NCBI RefSeq assembly: GCF_040954835.1
Contig: NC_090696.1
Location: 77,995,722 to 78,059,721, forward strand
DNA: 64,000 nucleotides
Source: Lepisosteus oculatus
Lineage: Eukaryota; Chordata; Actinopteri; Semionotiformes; Lepisosteidae
Direction: 5' to 3'
Part shown: piece after piece, positions 1-13,300 of the stretch
Numbering within the stretch: the first letter of the stretch is position 1
Layout: each line of letters begins with the position of its first letter
Program-made: the position numbers and the translations under genes
The notes under the pieces: generated by a model
Seen by the model: only the letters and a program-made list of their open reading frames with translations
Told to the model about the DNA's origin: nothing
The model's database searches: none

Positions 1-1146
1 ACTTGCTAAGCTTAATTTTCAGCTCTATAATGTCTAATAAAAAGTCCTTGCAGACTGTGCACACCCACATTTCTCTTTCATCATCAAGGGCGGCTACAGT
101 CAGCATTACTCCCCCACCACTCCGCCGGCTGAGAACAATAATCATGTCCAAGCAAAAACTACGTTCCTTCAAAATAAGCAACTTCTCAGGTCCGCGTGAC
201 TCTCTGGAGCACTTGCGGACACTGTCTGAAAACCGAATGACTCTGTGATGCCCCCTGGACGTCGAGCGTGAAGGCAGACAGCTCAGGTCGTGCTGATCAG
301 CGAGTGCAGCCCAATGCAATCAGTCTCCACCTCCCAAGTCCATCCCAAACCTGAAATCATCCCCCAGGGCGTGACCTCCTCTGAGCTCCACTGATGCCCA
401 GTGAGCCAAAGTCTGCTGAGCATAGACTACTGCTAAAAAGGGTGACAAAACGCAGTCAAGCAATTATAGACCAACAGCTCCATGGCAGGGAAGTTAACAA
501 AAACAATAATTAGAATTACAGCAGAGCGTCATCTGTATGGCAACAGGGTTCGAGGTGAAATTAGATAAGTCAGATTTTGTTTAAAGAACATTAAGAGTTC
601 AAAGAACTTTCTAACAAGGAGCAACAGTGACAGAAAAAGAATTATTAAACCATTTGGATGGCTCTTAAAGTACATCATTAAAATATTAGTTCTTAAACTG
701 CGGGCATTAGGCATAAATGAGCTCATGCTTTAAAATGAGAAATCAAATCATAAATAGGTTTAAAAAAAAGATGCAGATCTGTTTACAGATAAGCTGTAAA
801 TGTTCAAACTGGGAAGTACCAAAGGGGTCTATATTAAGAACACAGATCTTTGTAATTTCTATCAGTGATCTAGATTCTGGTGTAGTTAGTAAACTAGTCA
901 AGATTCAGATGACCACAACAGGAGTATTAGCAAACACTACAAAAGATGCAAATGAAATCCAAAAAGATAAAATTCACAACTGGACCGGCACCTGGCAGAT
1001 AATGATTTATACAGTAGAGATAAATTCAAGTAGCAAAAACAAACTATATATATTTATATTAAGATGGAAAACACCAAGCCTGAAATAGCCATGTATGAGA
1101 ACAAAGCTCAGGTGATAATGCTGACACATCATTTCATCTTCCCGAC

Positions 1147-1343
1147 CAGGGGTGGGCAGTCCTGATCCCAGAGGGTCACTGCGACTGCTGAAGGTCTCTT
1201 CAAGAAGTAACACCTGAAGAACTCAAAGAAGCTGGTCAATCAGTCCCATTAAGCCAGTAATGAGCTGATTTAGCTCATTAAGAGGTAAGCTGGAAAGAAA
1301 ACCTGGAAACACACCAGCCCTTAAAGACCAGGACTGCCCACTG
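1147..1343. mobile_element. Short hAT-like MITE with 8-bp target duplication
   Basis: The two ends are imperfect inverted repeats: the left end reads caggggtgggcagtcctgat and the reverse complement of the right end reads cagtgggcagtcctggtc. The element is about 197 bp with no coding capacity. It is flanked by ttcccgac (1139-1146) and ttcccaac (1344-1351), an 8-bp duplication with one mismatch, which is the length hAT transposases make. The end sequence resembles a non-autonomous hAT family common in fish and amphibians. Family assignment is from memory, not a search. Confidence 0.65.
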
Positions 1344-1525
1344 TTCCCAACACCTGGGAAGGCAGTAAAAAAGGCAAAGCATTAAAACACAATGTAAAAC
1401 ATCACAACTTAAACCAAGGCCTGCTATGCTAACATTGTACAGATGCACAGGCAAGCCATCTGCATCTTGACTAGAATATTGTTCTACAATATCGGCTGTT
1501 ACTTGACTACAATATCGGCTGTTAT

Positions 1526-1745
1526 CAATCATGGCCTCCTAACAATCCCCCTCTGTGAATTGGCTTCATTACTCTGCTCTCCTCCCCACTGATAGCTGAT
1601 GTGTGGTGAGCGTTCTGGCGCACTATGGCTGCCGTCGCATCATCCAGGTGGATGCTGCACATTGGTGGTGGTGGAGGAGAGTCCCCATTACCTGTAAAGC
1701 GCTTTGAGTGGAGTGTCCAGAAAAAGCGCTATATAAGTGTAAGCA

Positions 1746-1775
<30 letters not shown>
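1526..1775 (+). mobile_element. SINE/LINE-derived repeat with L2-type tail, copy 1
   Basis: The copy starts near catggcctcctaacaatccc and ends with the conserved tail motifs taaagcgctttgagt and agcgctatataa, followed by a (TTA)n array at about 1747-1773. This AGCGCTTT/GCGCTATATAA tail and the trinucleotide end are typical of L2-clade LINE tails and the SINEs that borrow them. Two other copies in the window (about 28960-29345 and 58744-59150) share the body, which supports a dispersed family. It carries no open frame. Confidence 0.7.
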
Positions 1776-1776
<1 letters not shown>

Positions 1777-4237
1777 TGTGTAAATGTTGGTCACAAGGTT
1801 AATACAAAAGATGCTGCTGTGCTGTAGACATGCTAGAAAAAAATTAACCTTTTTATTTATGACCAGAGAAGACAAGTGTCCAAGTATTCAGAATCCTCAA
1901 GAACATTAACACACAAACTCACTGGCCAGGATCGGCACTGACACATGAACCTGGAGGACACACGTGTAAACTACAAGAAAGTGCGTTGAAAACTGACAAC
2001 ACGAGGCACTTTACACTAAGGGTGGCGGGAGTCTGGAGCATGAGCTGGGAACATGGAGCGGAGGAGGAAGGTAAGTTTGGCTAAATGTCACAGACTCATC
2101 CAGAAGTAAACAAAGTCACTTCTGCCCAGTGTACAGTACAAGGCTTCAGCTCTGGGTAAACACCTTTGTTGATATGGGCTCGTGTGCAGTTACTGGTGTT
2201 AGCAGTATTTCTGCTAACACACCATAGATTCTCTGAACAAAAATTCTGATTAGCAACCTGCGTCTTTTATACTCAAAGTTTTAATATTCCCTTTATACTA
2301 AATTACACCCAACTGAATGAATGATTAAATTATAACTGCTTTAGCTGAACTTACAAAATTCAGAATTTGGCAAATTAAAAGCAGGCCTGTATCTCATGAT
2401 TATGTGATTAACACAGATGCCTCTTTTTAAATTGAAGCTCCTGTGTTCCTAGGGAGCTTTGGTAAGTAATGTGCATCTGTGCAAAAGTCAGTAAGCTGAG
2501 GGGAAAGAGCACAAATGACAGATTCCGAGAACAAAACAAAAACACCATAAGCAGCTGATTCCAAACAAAACAGCCTTAATGAAAACATAAGTGTTTTGCG
2601 ATGATCCATTCAAGCAACCGAATATAATTTTGACAGATCCAGCAAAAAGGAGAACAAAAGCGTTGCGTTGGCGAACAGCTATTTTTCTCAACTAAAACTT
2701 AAACCTTGGGCATCTAAAAAGAAAAGAGCCACACAGCAAGTTACTGTATAAAGCCTACAGACGTACAGAGCAGCAAACACTTTCTACTATGTGTCCCATC
2801 TACAATATTTTATATAACAAGGCTCTTATAGCGCACAGCCCACGTGGCCATTGCTTGACTGCTCACTCAGGAATTACGTTTTTAACCTTGAAGCTGGTTT
2901 AAAAGATTACAGATCCAGATTCACTGACATATGCATCATCAGACCCCAAAACATTCATCAAGCCACATGCATCGTGACCAGAAAGGTGAAACAGGCTTAC
3001 AAGCATCTGCAAAATGTGCCCCCCGCGCCAGCCAACTCTAACTTAGGCCCCACCTGACAAGAGAAACTCGTTTCGCACTTACAGTACAACGTCTTCCAAA
3101 CCAGCTCGTGAGGACTACACACGAACATCTCCCGATGACAAAACACGAACAACATGCAAAGGCTAGCTTTCCCTTTATTTCAGCAGCCTCGCGCCGCCAC
3201 AAGAAGTCACTTGTTTCCTCTTCCAGCTGAACAATGGGAAAACCAGTAAGTCAAGGGAAACACACTCCTCCCTTGCAAAACCTGCAATTCTTTTTTAACA
3301 CAATCGGAACACAGCTTCCTAATCATGGCATAACACCAAACCAGCATCGAGCGAGAGGCGAATATGACTATAAAAGGCAACAGTGTCCCGGGAGCTTATA
3401 AATGTCTCAAGCAGTGCTAGAACATGTCACAACCCTCAGCCCTTCTCTGCGTCCTCTCTCCAGAGTCAAACACACACACAAGTGAGCTGGTTTCAACCAG
3501 CATTACTGTGGTCTGCATGGGAGTCTTTTGAAAGCCACAAGGCAAAGAAAGAGAATCTATGAACCTCTCCTAACAATGGGAGAAAGGCTGTCCTTCATGC
3601 TCAGCTGTGGCTGATGTCAGTGTGCCCCTGCCTGTGCCCAGACCTGCCGCCAGAGACCGCCCCTGCCAGGAACACCAGTCTCTTAGCACTGGCCAGAAGC
3701 AGCACCTTCTCGCCTCTGAGCTCATGAGAGGGCCCATGCGGCGCAGGCACAGTTTTTCGCCTTCGCTTTCCGCTATTATTCTGAGACAGCTACTGCAGAT
3801 ACTTATTAGTTTGCTTCACATCAATCAACTGGGCAATCAGATTTGAACCCTCGTGGGGCTCTTTTCTGTTTAAATATCGGTGTTTCCACATACACCCCTG
3901 TGTCTTTTGCATCTTGACACTAACCCAGCATCTGCTGTGGTAGATCTCCCGCACTCACGCCAGGGCAGTACGTTCTCGTCAAGACGTTCCCGACCTCTAC
4001 CGGAGGGAGGAGCAGGCCCGCGGGCCCGGAGAGCTGCAGTCGAGCACGTCTTACAAGCCTCCCCCAGAACCATGGTTTGTAAAGACTGAAGCGGAAAGTC
4101 CCACATGCTCCAATTCAGGAAGCCCAGCGCTTCAGATAAGGCAGGCATGGACTGCGATGGTCACCGAGAGCCACATGCTGTCGATGTGTTAACTTGAAGT
4201 GATCTCCAGACTACCTCACTCCAGCTCATACAAAGGC

Positions 4238-4402
4238 ACAAAAGAGAGGAGCCAGTCAGCCCATTGAGTCCAAGTGGCTCATTGATGCAAGAACCTCATA
4301 CAGGAAAGTAACCAGGGTATCAGCTGCAACAACATGGCTGGGAGACTTGTTCCACCCAGCCGCTGTCCTTTAGGGAAAGAAGTGCTTCCTGTTTTAAATG
4401 CT
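4238..4402 (-). mobile_element. CR1/L3-like LINE 3' fragment, antisense
   Basis: Read on the plus strand, the copy contains 'ccattgagtccaagtggctcattgatg', 'gtatcagctgcaacaacatggctggg' and 'aagaagtgcttcctgtttt' (quoted in pieces). These are the antisense of the 3' part of a LINE family that recurs in this window at 9190, 27735 and 41808. The copy is heavily truncated and non-coding. Assignment to CR1/L3 rests on the resemblance of these strings and of the reverse transcriptase remnant in the 9190 copy. Confidence 0.55.
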
Positions 4403-7400
4403 CTATCACACACAGTTTCCAGAAAAAAACTGGAGTCAAAACCACCAATGCAGCCTTAGCAGAGAGCATTTCGCCCTCAGGCACACAGACAAGGACCTGA
4501 TTTGCAAACTACATGTCACGCAAGAAAAGGTGAAGTTCCCACTTCATCATGGCACAATTAAAAGGCCACACTACTTCTGCTTAGCCTTAGATCATGGAGA
4601 AACAGGCAACACCAACGCATTTTATGGGGGTGAAGAGGAACTACAATCCCATTCAACTCCAAGACGAATCCCTGACAGGATACGCGTACTATCACAACTC
4701 AACCTGACCGAGCTGCCAATGTAACAGCATGGCTACCCCGCCCCAAAAACGCCAGGTCCCATTTCATCACCTCAGGCCCTCTGGAAGTGAACTGCGTTCG
4801 GAGGAGTCGGCGTGCAGGGTAACGGCCTCGTTTCGGATCCTTTCCCACGCCTGAGTTCCATAGAGAGAGGCCACAGGAAGGCAAGCCCAGCACTCCAGAG
4901 AGGCACCTCCAAGAATCTACACGGGGAGACAAAGACGAAACACAAAATCACCTCGTGAACAATCGCGCACCTGCCAGGGTGGGCCATAGCTCAGGCTTAC
5001 AGACAAGACCATGTTACCCTGCTTAAATATGGGTCTTCAGTTTCATTAGCATGATTAATAATATGAAGTATGAAGATCATAATATGCAGATCAGCACAAT
5101 GTGAATGTGATAAACTTAGAGACTAATTCAAGGGTCTCCAATTGTGCTTACTGGTAGACTACAATCCCAAGCACTTATTATAATGTATTGCAGTCGCAAT
5201 TCAGTAAAAAAAGTTTACAGTATAACTTTGCCAGTAACAGTATTGTGGCTGAGGAAGTACATTTATTTACCACCTGCTTATAGTGACATTAATGATGGAA
5301 CACTGCTGATATTACAATGATGAAATACTCAAACCTGCACTGCGGGACAGCTATCTCCACTGCAATCAAGACACTTGCATTAATATGTGTGAATGTGAAG
5401 AACCAGGCTCTCCACCTACAAGTGAAACAACCCCAATTCTAGGACCAATGAAATCGGCTGCTTCACATCAGACTCTCAACGCTACGTTGTTCGGCCTCTT
5501 TAAAAACAAGAGTTCCTGCAGAGCAATGCAGACACAATGACAAGGGCAATTAATGCTGACAGGAGCACAATGATCCACTGCACGAATCGGAGACAATATC
5601 GCAAAGTCAGGCTGCGCGATCTCCTCTCTAGAATGCAGTGAGTGACGTCTTCATTACGCGGATGCTTGCTCGTCTTTAAAAGCCAGTAATTAAACCCTTA
5701 GGATGATCACATGGCTTTATATTCACAGACACTTCAAGACAGGGTGCAATGTTACCAATACTAATAACTGTCAATTTCTCTCTTTAATTAAGCATTAAAT
5801 CATTGCTAAATACTGTTGCTTAATTAGTTGTGAAGAGTTTTTTTGTAAATACAGTGCCTTAAGTAATTTTTCTACAGTTCTTAATATGAAAATGAAGTGA
5901 CACCTTTTAAATAGCCACATATAAAACCTAATTTGCAAGGAGTCTCCCTAACAAATCAGTAACATCGATCTGTTAGCACTGAACTGTTCACTCGGTCAGA
6001 TCAATGGCAGGGCTAATGATCCGCTCATCAGTATTAAAATTGTGCGCCGGTCAATAAGAACATTAAAATTGCAATGCTTAATTTTAGAATTAATTTATTT
6101 CACTTTAAGATCAATTTTAAAACCCTGTCCTATGTCAAAGTGTCCCAGTGAACGTAGTCTCTAGCTCACCCTATAAATATCTGTGTGGGTTAGTGTGCAC
6201 CCGAGAAAAACATTTTACAACAATCACTAGCATAGCAGCATTTACATGTAAACCAACATATTGGGAATACACATTTATTGGTTAAAACCATTCTACAATA
6301 TTCAGCAAACGCACACACAAGCTCAATTAAACTTTTAAAAAGGAAATCATTGAAGTACTGAAACATGCTTCAATTGTCCCCTGGGGGTGAGAAGGAGAAA
6401 CTGCCGGTGCTCTAAAACAAGCAGATTCATTCCTCTCCCCTGTGTGATTCCTGTACTGCAGTGTCACTCATAGTGCTGAAGCACGTCTGAGAGAAACACC
6501 TCCTTGACAATTACATTACAATAACAAACCTGTCCATTCAGCACAGAAGCCGATTTCCTTACGGTTTATTTAATAACACTTAATATGCACCATTACTAAG
6601 CTCACAACAAACAGTTATGTTCCGAGTAATTTACAGTTACCGCTGTAATTTCATGAGGCAAAAATAGGAAATGGAAACATTACACTACTAAAAACTTCTA
6701 AGAGCCTGAACATGGTGAAACAGAACTTCGCAACCTGTTCCTTCAAAAGATTCAAGAAGTACTTCAGCTTTTAAAATGTCAGCTTTCCTACACCACACTG
6801 TGCCGTAGCTGCAACTTCTTCTTTATTCACTCAGGGAAGAACCTTTTCACAACCAGCCCTGCGATCTCCTACAGAGCGATAGGCCTACTCCACGAGGCGC
6901 AAAGCACAGAGCCCTTTCAGTCTTCACCAGAGAAGAGCACTCCCCGTTTTCAAAATTAACTCAGTACACTTCTGCCGTACCAAGAGTGCAACACAAGCTA
7001 CAGGACACCAGTGGAAATTCCATGGAAGTACATTTACAACCGTGAACAAGAGCAACACCTTTTCACAAAGCATTGTGGGAGTCTGGAACAAGCGACCTCA
7101 CCAACTTGAATCCAATATCCAGACTGGACGCCATTCTTGGGTCAATCAGCTACTAGCAACCTAACAGCTCACATGGCTATCGTTTGTGACCTGTCAGAAC
7201 TCAAACTCACCTGTTCGACATCTCTTTTACACTGCCGTCCACCAAAAAAAAATCATAAATCTGCCTTTTCAGTTTTTATCTTACATTTTAACTTAAATGA
7301 CAAAAATGCTGAGAAGCTTCCTATTGACAAAGCTGTTACCTAGAAGTATTTTGATACTCTAAAGTACAAAATAAAATATTTTCTTCTGCTTGTGTCCAAT

Positions 7401-9189
7401 GTAATGGAATCTGCCACAGTCCTGTGAAGGTGAATGGAGGTGGCAACAATACCAGGGGAGCCCGTACAGCACTTTCCGTTTACAAAGTGATTTAAATTGC
7501 AGGACACAAAAGGCTTCTTTAATTAATAGCACACTACAGCGATAACCATTCGTCATGCCAGGAAAACCAGGCGGCATTGAAGAACAAGGAACTGAGAAGT
7601 GAATGGCACATTACGACAAAGCCACGCGCTTCAAAAGCGCAGCACTACGAGACGCTACCACAAAGTGCGACAACGGAATTTATTATTGATTATCTGAAGC
7701 TAAACTTTGCGGCAATTATTCCACGTCAAAGCTCCTGAGGAAAATTCAGACATCTCTGCTGCCAATGAATTCAGAAACTCTGAGGCATGAGTAAAACAAA
7801 CCCGCCTGTTACATACGTCTTTGTATAACACACGCCCCTACCCAGGATGTCTTGCAGAGCGTGAAGATGTACTGTACCGTACGTAAGGCGATGGCCTGAA
7901 AAGTACTATCCCCTGAGCACTGGAAGGGGCTTCATTTCAAGAGAATTAATCAGTGCTCCAGTGTGGTTAAACATTGTTTGTGGTGGCTGTACTTTGCTCG
8001 GTTTGCATGATTTTGGTGCCTTATGGGGAAAACGGTCACTTGTTTCCTGCTTGACAACGTCATCCACCCCTGCGCTCCTATCCTCAAGCAGCGCCTGTTT
8101 AAAAAACACATCACCATCAGCTTGGTGCCCCACCCGCTGAGCCCCACTCACAGAAAAATAGTTCTGCGTGCCACGCACCGCCTGTGAATTTCATTAGGGC
8201 TTTTCAGACGGGGCATCCATCTGGATTTTTACCTTGTGTAAAATTCCTGCATCCTTCGCTTTCAGAAGATGCTTCCTGGCGGCGACAGTGTGACATTTGC
8301 ATGTGAATCCCTGCGGCAGAAGAGGGATCAATGCTCAGGCAGCTCAGTTTCATTCCGGACAGCCATTCCTGCTCTGGAAGAACCTGAGCCCTGCTGGATT
8401 TCCAGATTCCTCTAGATCGGTCAGACACACCGACCCCCAGCTAATGGGCTTAATGGGTCAAGAGTAAGTAACCGTATGGAGGCCTTATATTCAGTCAGAA
8501 CCAAAACAGCCTACAGCCTTGCAGGCCTGGGGCTGGTGAGCCTCACAATAGGCCTGGCCTGCAGAAAACACCTTCATTTACGAGATGACAGAGATTGTTC
8601 CTGTTCATTCATTAGCTCCTTCAAAAACAAACCTACAGCCTTAATCTGTTACCAGGCCTGGTGTAGCACAGCACACAGCCATGATGTGAAATGTTCACGC
8701 AATTTTAAATATGTAATCAATTACAATGAATTATGAAATCCAACAAACAGAACGGATTTCATGGCGAGTTCACACTGAATGTGGCGTACATTGGCCTGGA
8801 AAGAAAAAGAGGCAGATAGACATCCAAGTCCAACACACACACAGAATGTAACAGTCCATATCAGCCTGTCCTTTCACTCTGATTTAATGCACTCAAAAGC
8901 AATTGATAAAATAAAATCAAAGATCACTTTTAATCAGATCCTTAAATCTAAGAACTACATAGATCAGTCGACAGTGTCACCAGAAATGAATCAAGTCAGT
9001 TCACAAGTGAGCTACAATTAAAGAACATTCTGCCGGAGACCTTGTTCCGTGTAAAAATCACAAACTGTAAGGAAACTGCCAACTGAAATTACACAAAAAT
9101 GTCAAACTATGGACAGCCTGCCCAGTTACAGCACAGCCACTCTCTGCTGTACAAAGCAGACAGCAGAACAAGATTACTTAAGTTAGAAA

Positions 9190-9620
9190 CCAGAAGGGCA
9201 ATAGGGCAATCCTGCCTATTTAATTGATCCCAGGATCTCATCCAGCTGTTTCCTGAAAGAAGCCAAGGTATCGGCTTCAAAAGCATTGTTGGGTGGCTTG
9301 CTCCAGACTCCCACAACCCTTTACGTAAAGTTGCAATCTCTGTTTTTAATACATTTCCACGTAGTTTCCGCTGGTGTCCTCCAGTCTGTGTTCCACTGAT
9401 AATTTGAAAGAAGCCCACTGGCTTGACTTTGTCGAAACACTTGTATCAGGTCCCCAGGTAGACTGAAGCTCTTTCCATCAGGTCTTCAAGCCTGCCCACA
9501 TGGGATATTCCCTGATGCCCTGGAATGTAGCTGCTCTTCTCTGGATGGACTCCAGAGCAGCGATAGCTTTTTTTTTTGTAACGCAGTGACCAACACAGTA
9601 CTCAATAACCTGAGCCCGAC
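9190..9620 (-). mobile_element. CR1/L3-like LINE fragment with reverse transcriptase remnant, antisense
   Basis: The plus strand carries the antisense phrases for 'aggatctcatccagctgttt', 'gccaaggtatcggcttcaa' and 'ccctttacgtaaagttgcaa', shared with the other copies. On the minus strand, around 9478-9600, the frame gives IAALESIQRRAATFQGI, close to the 'ALERVQRRATKMI' motif at the carboxyl end of CR1-type reverse transcriptases. The copy has lost most of ORF2 and is decayed. It is the longest copy of this family here. Confidence 0.65.
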
Positions 9621-10194
9621 CCTGTACCCCTGCGTGTGCGACAGCAGAGACGAGGACAGGAGGCCACACAGCCCCACATGCAGCGCACCGGCCGAGCAGA
9701 GTCACAGCAGGCCAGCGAGGATACGAGCTCGACGCGCGGCGAGACAGGCCAGACAATGAAGGGATATTTCAAAGTTCCTCTGGCTTCCACAGCAAAACGC
9801 AGATCTGAAAGACTCATTACCAGTAATAACAAAAACCATTTCCCTGCTGGGTCCCTTATTGATCCCCACTGTCTCACTCTGGGTTCATAACCCAATGCCT
9901 CGCTCGACCGACAGAAACCTCTATATCTGCAGACAATCAGTCCGCTGCTCGAACTACAATGTGGGAGAACAAAGTGAACAGCCTCCGTGTTCTTTGGGGG
10001 TGCAGGGCTGAGGGGTGGTGGGACGAACTCGCCCGCCCACCGGGCTCAGAAGGTGACTCGTTAAGAGGCTGAGCAGGAAACAATTTGAAGTCCAGCGACA
10101 AATAAACACTGATGGAAGCAGGAAGCTTATCAAAGACAGAGGTAGAGCTCTTTTTGAAAGAAAGATAAGATAAATAACAGCAAACAGAAACAGA

Positions 10195-10329
10195 CTCAGT
10201 GACCACAGCCTGGCCAGAGAAACTGGACACAGGCAGACCTGACTTTCCAGAGAAGACAGGCTCAGTGACCACAGCCTGGCCATAGTAACTGGGCAACACA
10301 GGCAGACCTGGCTGTCCAGAGAAGACAGG
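10195..10329. repeat. 66-bp tandem duplication
   Basis: A unit starting ctcagtgaccacagcctggc is present twice, at 10195-10260 and 10261-10329. The second copy has a 3-bp insertion and a few substitutions. It creates overlapping minus-strand open frames that should not be taken as genes. Confidence 0.85.
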
Positions 10330-13300
10330 CTGTGCTCCCACTGCCAGCGGGGAGAAACACAGACAGGTGCACTATGACACATATTCTAGGATTTGAGAAA
10401 CATTCTTCCCTAAATTCAGAAATCTAATCCCAGAGTTCCCACACCTGCCAGAATCACAACGGGTCCCAATCCTACTTGGAGAGGGAGGGAGAACTCAGCT
10501 GTACTGGCAGCCCAGTATGTGATCTCCTGTCACAGCCTGAGGAACAGTGAGCCTGTCTCCCAATAATGCTCCATATGTTTACAGTATATGTAAATATTTT
10601 ATGATACACCTTTGTTGGAAATGTCTGTAGATCTTTTTTTCCATTTTATGTTAATTTTATTTTTTATTTGCTTTGGCAACACTGATTGTACTCATCGGAC
10701 ACCCCGATAAAGCACCTTGAACTGAACTGATGAGAGAATAATGGGTGCACAGGAGCTCTGAAGGGCGAGCCACACGAGGACCAGTGGGGAGACCAGTGAG
10801 TGTTAGATGAGCGCGTCTTGTTACAGCCCTGGCGAGGGCTGGCGAGCCCTGAAGAGAAGCCCACCGAAACCCACTGCAACCTCCTCTCAGGCTGCTCTGG
10901 CAGAGGAGGCCTGAGCCCCGCGGCTGCCTTTCACTTCTGAAGGAAACGGCTCAGCCCCTGATAGATCCGTTTAGAAAAGCACCTTGTAAGCTGCCCAGAC
11001 AGCACATTCAAACTTCCTCTGGCACGATCACCGCTGAGGCTGACTCATTATGGTTTCGGAAGCGAACCTGTCACAAGGTTTCTTCTAGTACAAGTGATTA
11101 GAATCTAAATGATTTTCGGATTTGTTTGTTTTTTTAAAAAAAAGGAAACAAGCTCAGCAAATAATAGCATCAACCTACTGTCAGGACTCACCACGTACCT
11201 TAGAGAACTTGCAGCTGGTTAGCAGTTTGCTTGCAGAAATCTCGGCACACAAAACCCTCTGTTCTGAAGATGTATTCTGACAAAGATGAAGCAACTTCCA
11301 CCATCAGGCACAACTTGCATTAACACATTGAACAGATGTATTCAATGCCTGATAAAAACTCCTGGGCGGCGCCATGTAACCTTCTGTTTCTGTCCCAGAT
11401 GTTTCACTGACACTGCTTTCTTACTGATGCTCAAACTGCCAGTATCACCGCACTGCCACTCTGCACAGGGATACCCTGGTTTGCGCCACTAACTGGGCTC
11501 AGGGATTAAAAACGTCCTGAACTTCGCCCAGAACACCAAACCCAGCTACCACAGGTTCCCACAGGTCCACACCAGAAGGATGGGAGCACATACAGCTCCA
11601 GCTTCCTGGAGCTCCAGCCAGCTCAATATCTTCACAGCAGACAACAAACAATGTATGGTGAACCAAATGAACATCAACCAAATCTGTCCCCTGTCCGGTT
11701 CACAGGGATTGGGACAGCACAAACTGCACTCCTTGGTGGGTGCAGACATGCCCCCTATTCCCCCTTATCCCGCGGCCGGCAGAGGAATCCTACTCCGTTG
11801 GGCTCCTGAGCAAGGCCCTTCACCCCAACTGCTCCAGGGGCGCCATACAATGGCAGACCCTGCGCTCTGACCACAGGCTCTCTCCCCATCTGTGTGTCTG
11901 TGTGTCTCATGGAGAGCAAGATGGGGTATGCAAAAAGATCACTCCTAATGAAAGAAACTGTAAAGGGTTAACGAAGTGATGTTATTCGCTTGCAGCACAC
12001 AAAACATCCCAGCTCAACATACAACCAGAATGAGCAAAGAGGACCTGCAGATAGGAAGTTCAGAAGTCAGTGAATAAGCAGGGACTGCCAAAACACACTC
12101 ACCAAAAGATCAACGATTAACTAAAAAAGCAGGCCAGGAATATGAAGAGCACACACACTGTCCCGGCCACGTCTGCGAGTGGTACTTTCTAACCTACGGG
12201 GAGGGTTACTCTCAGAAAGTATTGCAGAATATTGCTTACTGTTTCTACATAAGGTGCAATCCAATACATTACTCCAATCACCAAACTTAAGATCACTTTC
12301 TTTGTAATATTAACACTTAAAAACAGTCCTTCCAGTCTGTATTTTTAAATTTAGGATATAGAAACACTTAATTACTTATTTTGGACTGCTTAAAAATAAA
12401 AGGAGCACACTTACTGCTCATTTTATACAAGCATAATTATACAATGTTTAAATGTAAAACCAAGTTTGTATGGAAACCTTTATTTTTGCATTAACTCATT
12501 AACTTCAGACAGCAAGGATAATTTATTACAAGCACCACCTATTAACCCTCACAGTCTTATTTAGTTACTGCAAACAGCTGGTTATTACTATATTATTTTT
12601 CACTCACATGCCAAGTATAAATTGGAACAGCAGCCTATGCTTAAAAGCACTCACTGTGCTGCCCCATGTGCTTCTGAACATTGAAACTGGAGCATTCAGA
12701 GGCTAAACACATTTTCTCCTGTGCAAGATGTGCTTTTACATTTTCCCTGTAACTTCCTTTAAAATAATTAATCCCCTGCTCTTCCATGAGATAAAAGCAG
12801 ATTTTGCGGTTACAGACTGGGCATCTGTTCCTGACCCAGTCTACACAGACCTCCACGCGCAGCTCGCTTAAAATCACTCTCTCCGCTATTTTGACAGGAC
12901 ATGCAGATCAATGTCTTGTCAGATGTGAACAAAAACAGAGTAGTATTTAATTGATCCTTAATTATCTAAAAAGAACCTAAAAACATCATGCCATTATCAC
13001 CCAGTAACATTTGTAACTGGATCACCTGAACGTTTTCTGTAAACCATCTGTAAACAGATTGCTGGTCCTACACTTTACAGTCAGTTATGTTTATGATCTC
13101 ACTAGACCAGGTGAAACAAGAACTGTTAGATTATAGACCTAGGAAACTACTACAAAAACATGCAATTATCTTCCCAAATGATATTATACAAGCATGTAAC
13201 AGAATCCATTCTCAAGAACTGCCTTTTGTTTGCAATGCAATGCTGCTCATGATGTAATATCTCCATAGTTAAGAATATTCTTAATCCTTTAATCGGATAC

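Noticed and set aside
9937-10382. 134- and 142-codon minus-strand frames
   Set aside because: Both pass through the 66-bp tandem duplication in different frames and show repetitive, low-information protein sequence.
12641-12877. 78-codon minus-strand frame with a CPVC and HxxxxC spacing that suggests a zinc finger
   Set aside because: The cysteine/histidine spacing fits no zinc-finger class well, there are no convincing splice sites around it, and the surroundings are AT-rich non-coding sequence.
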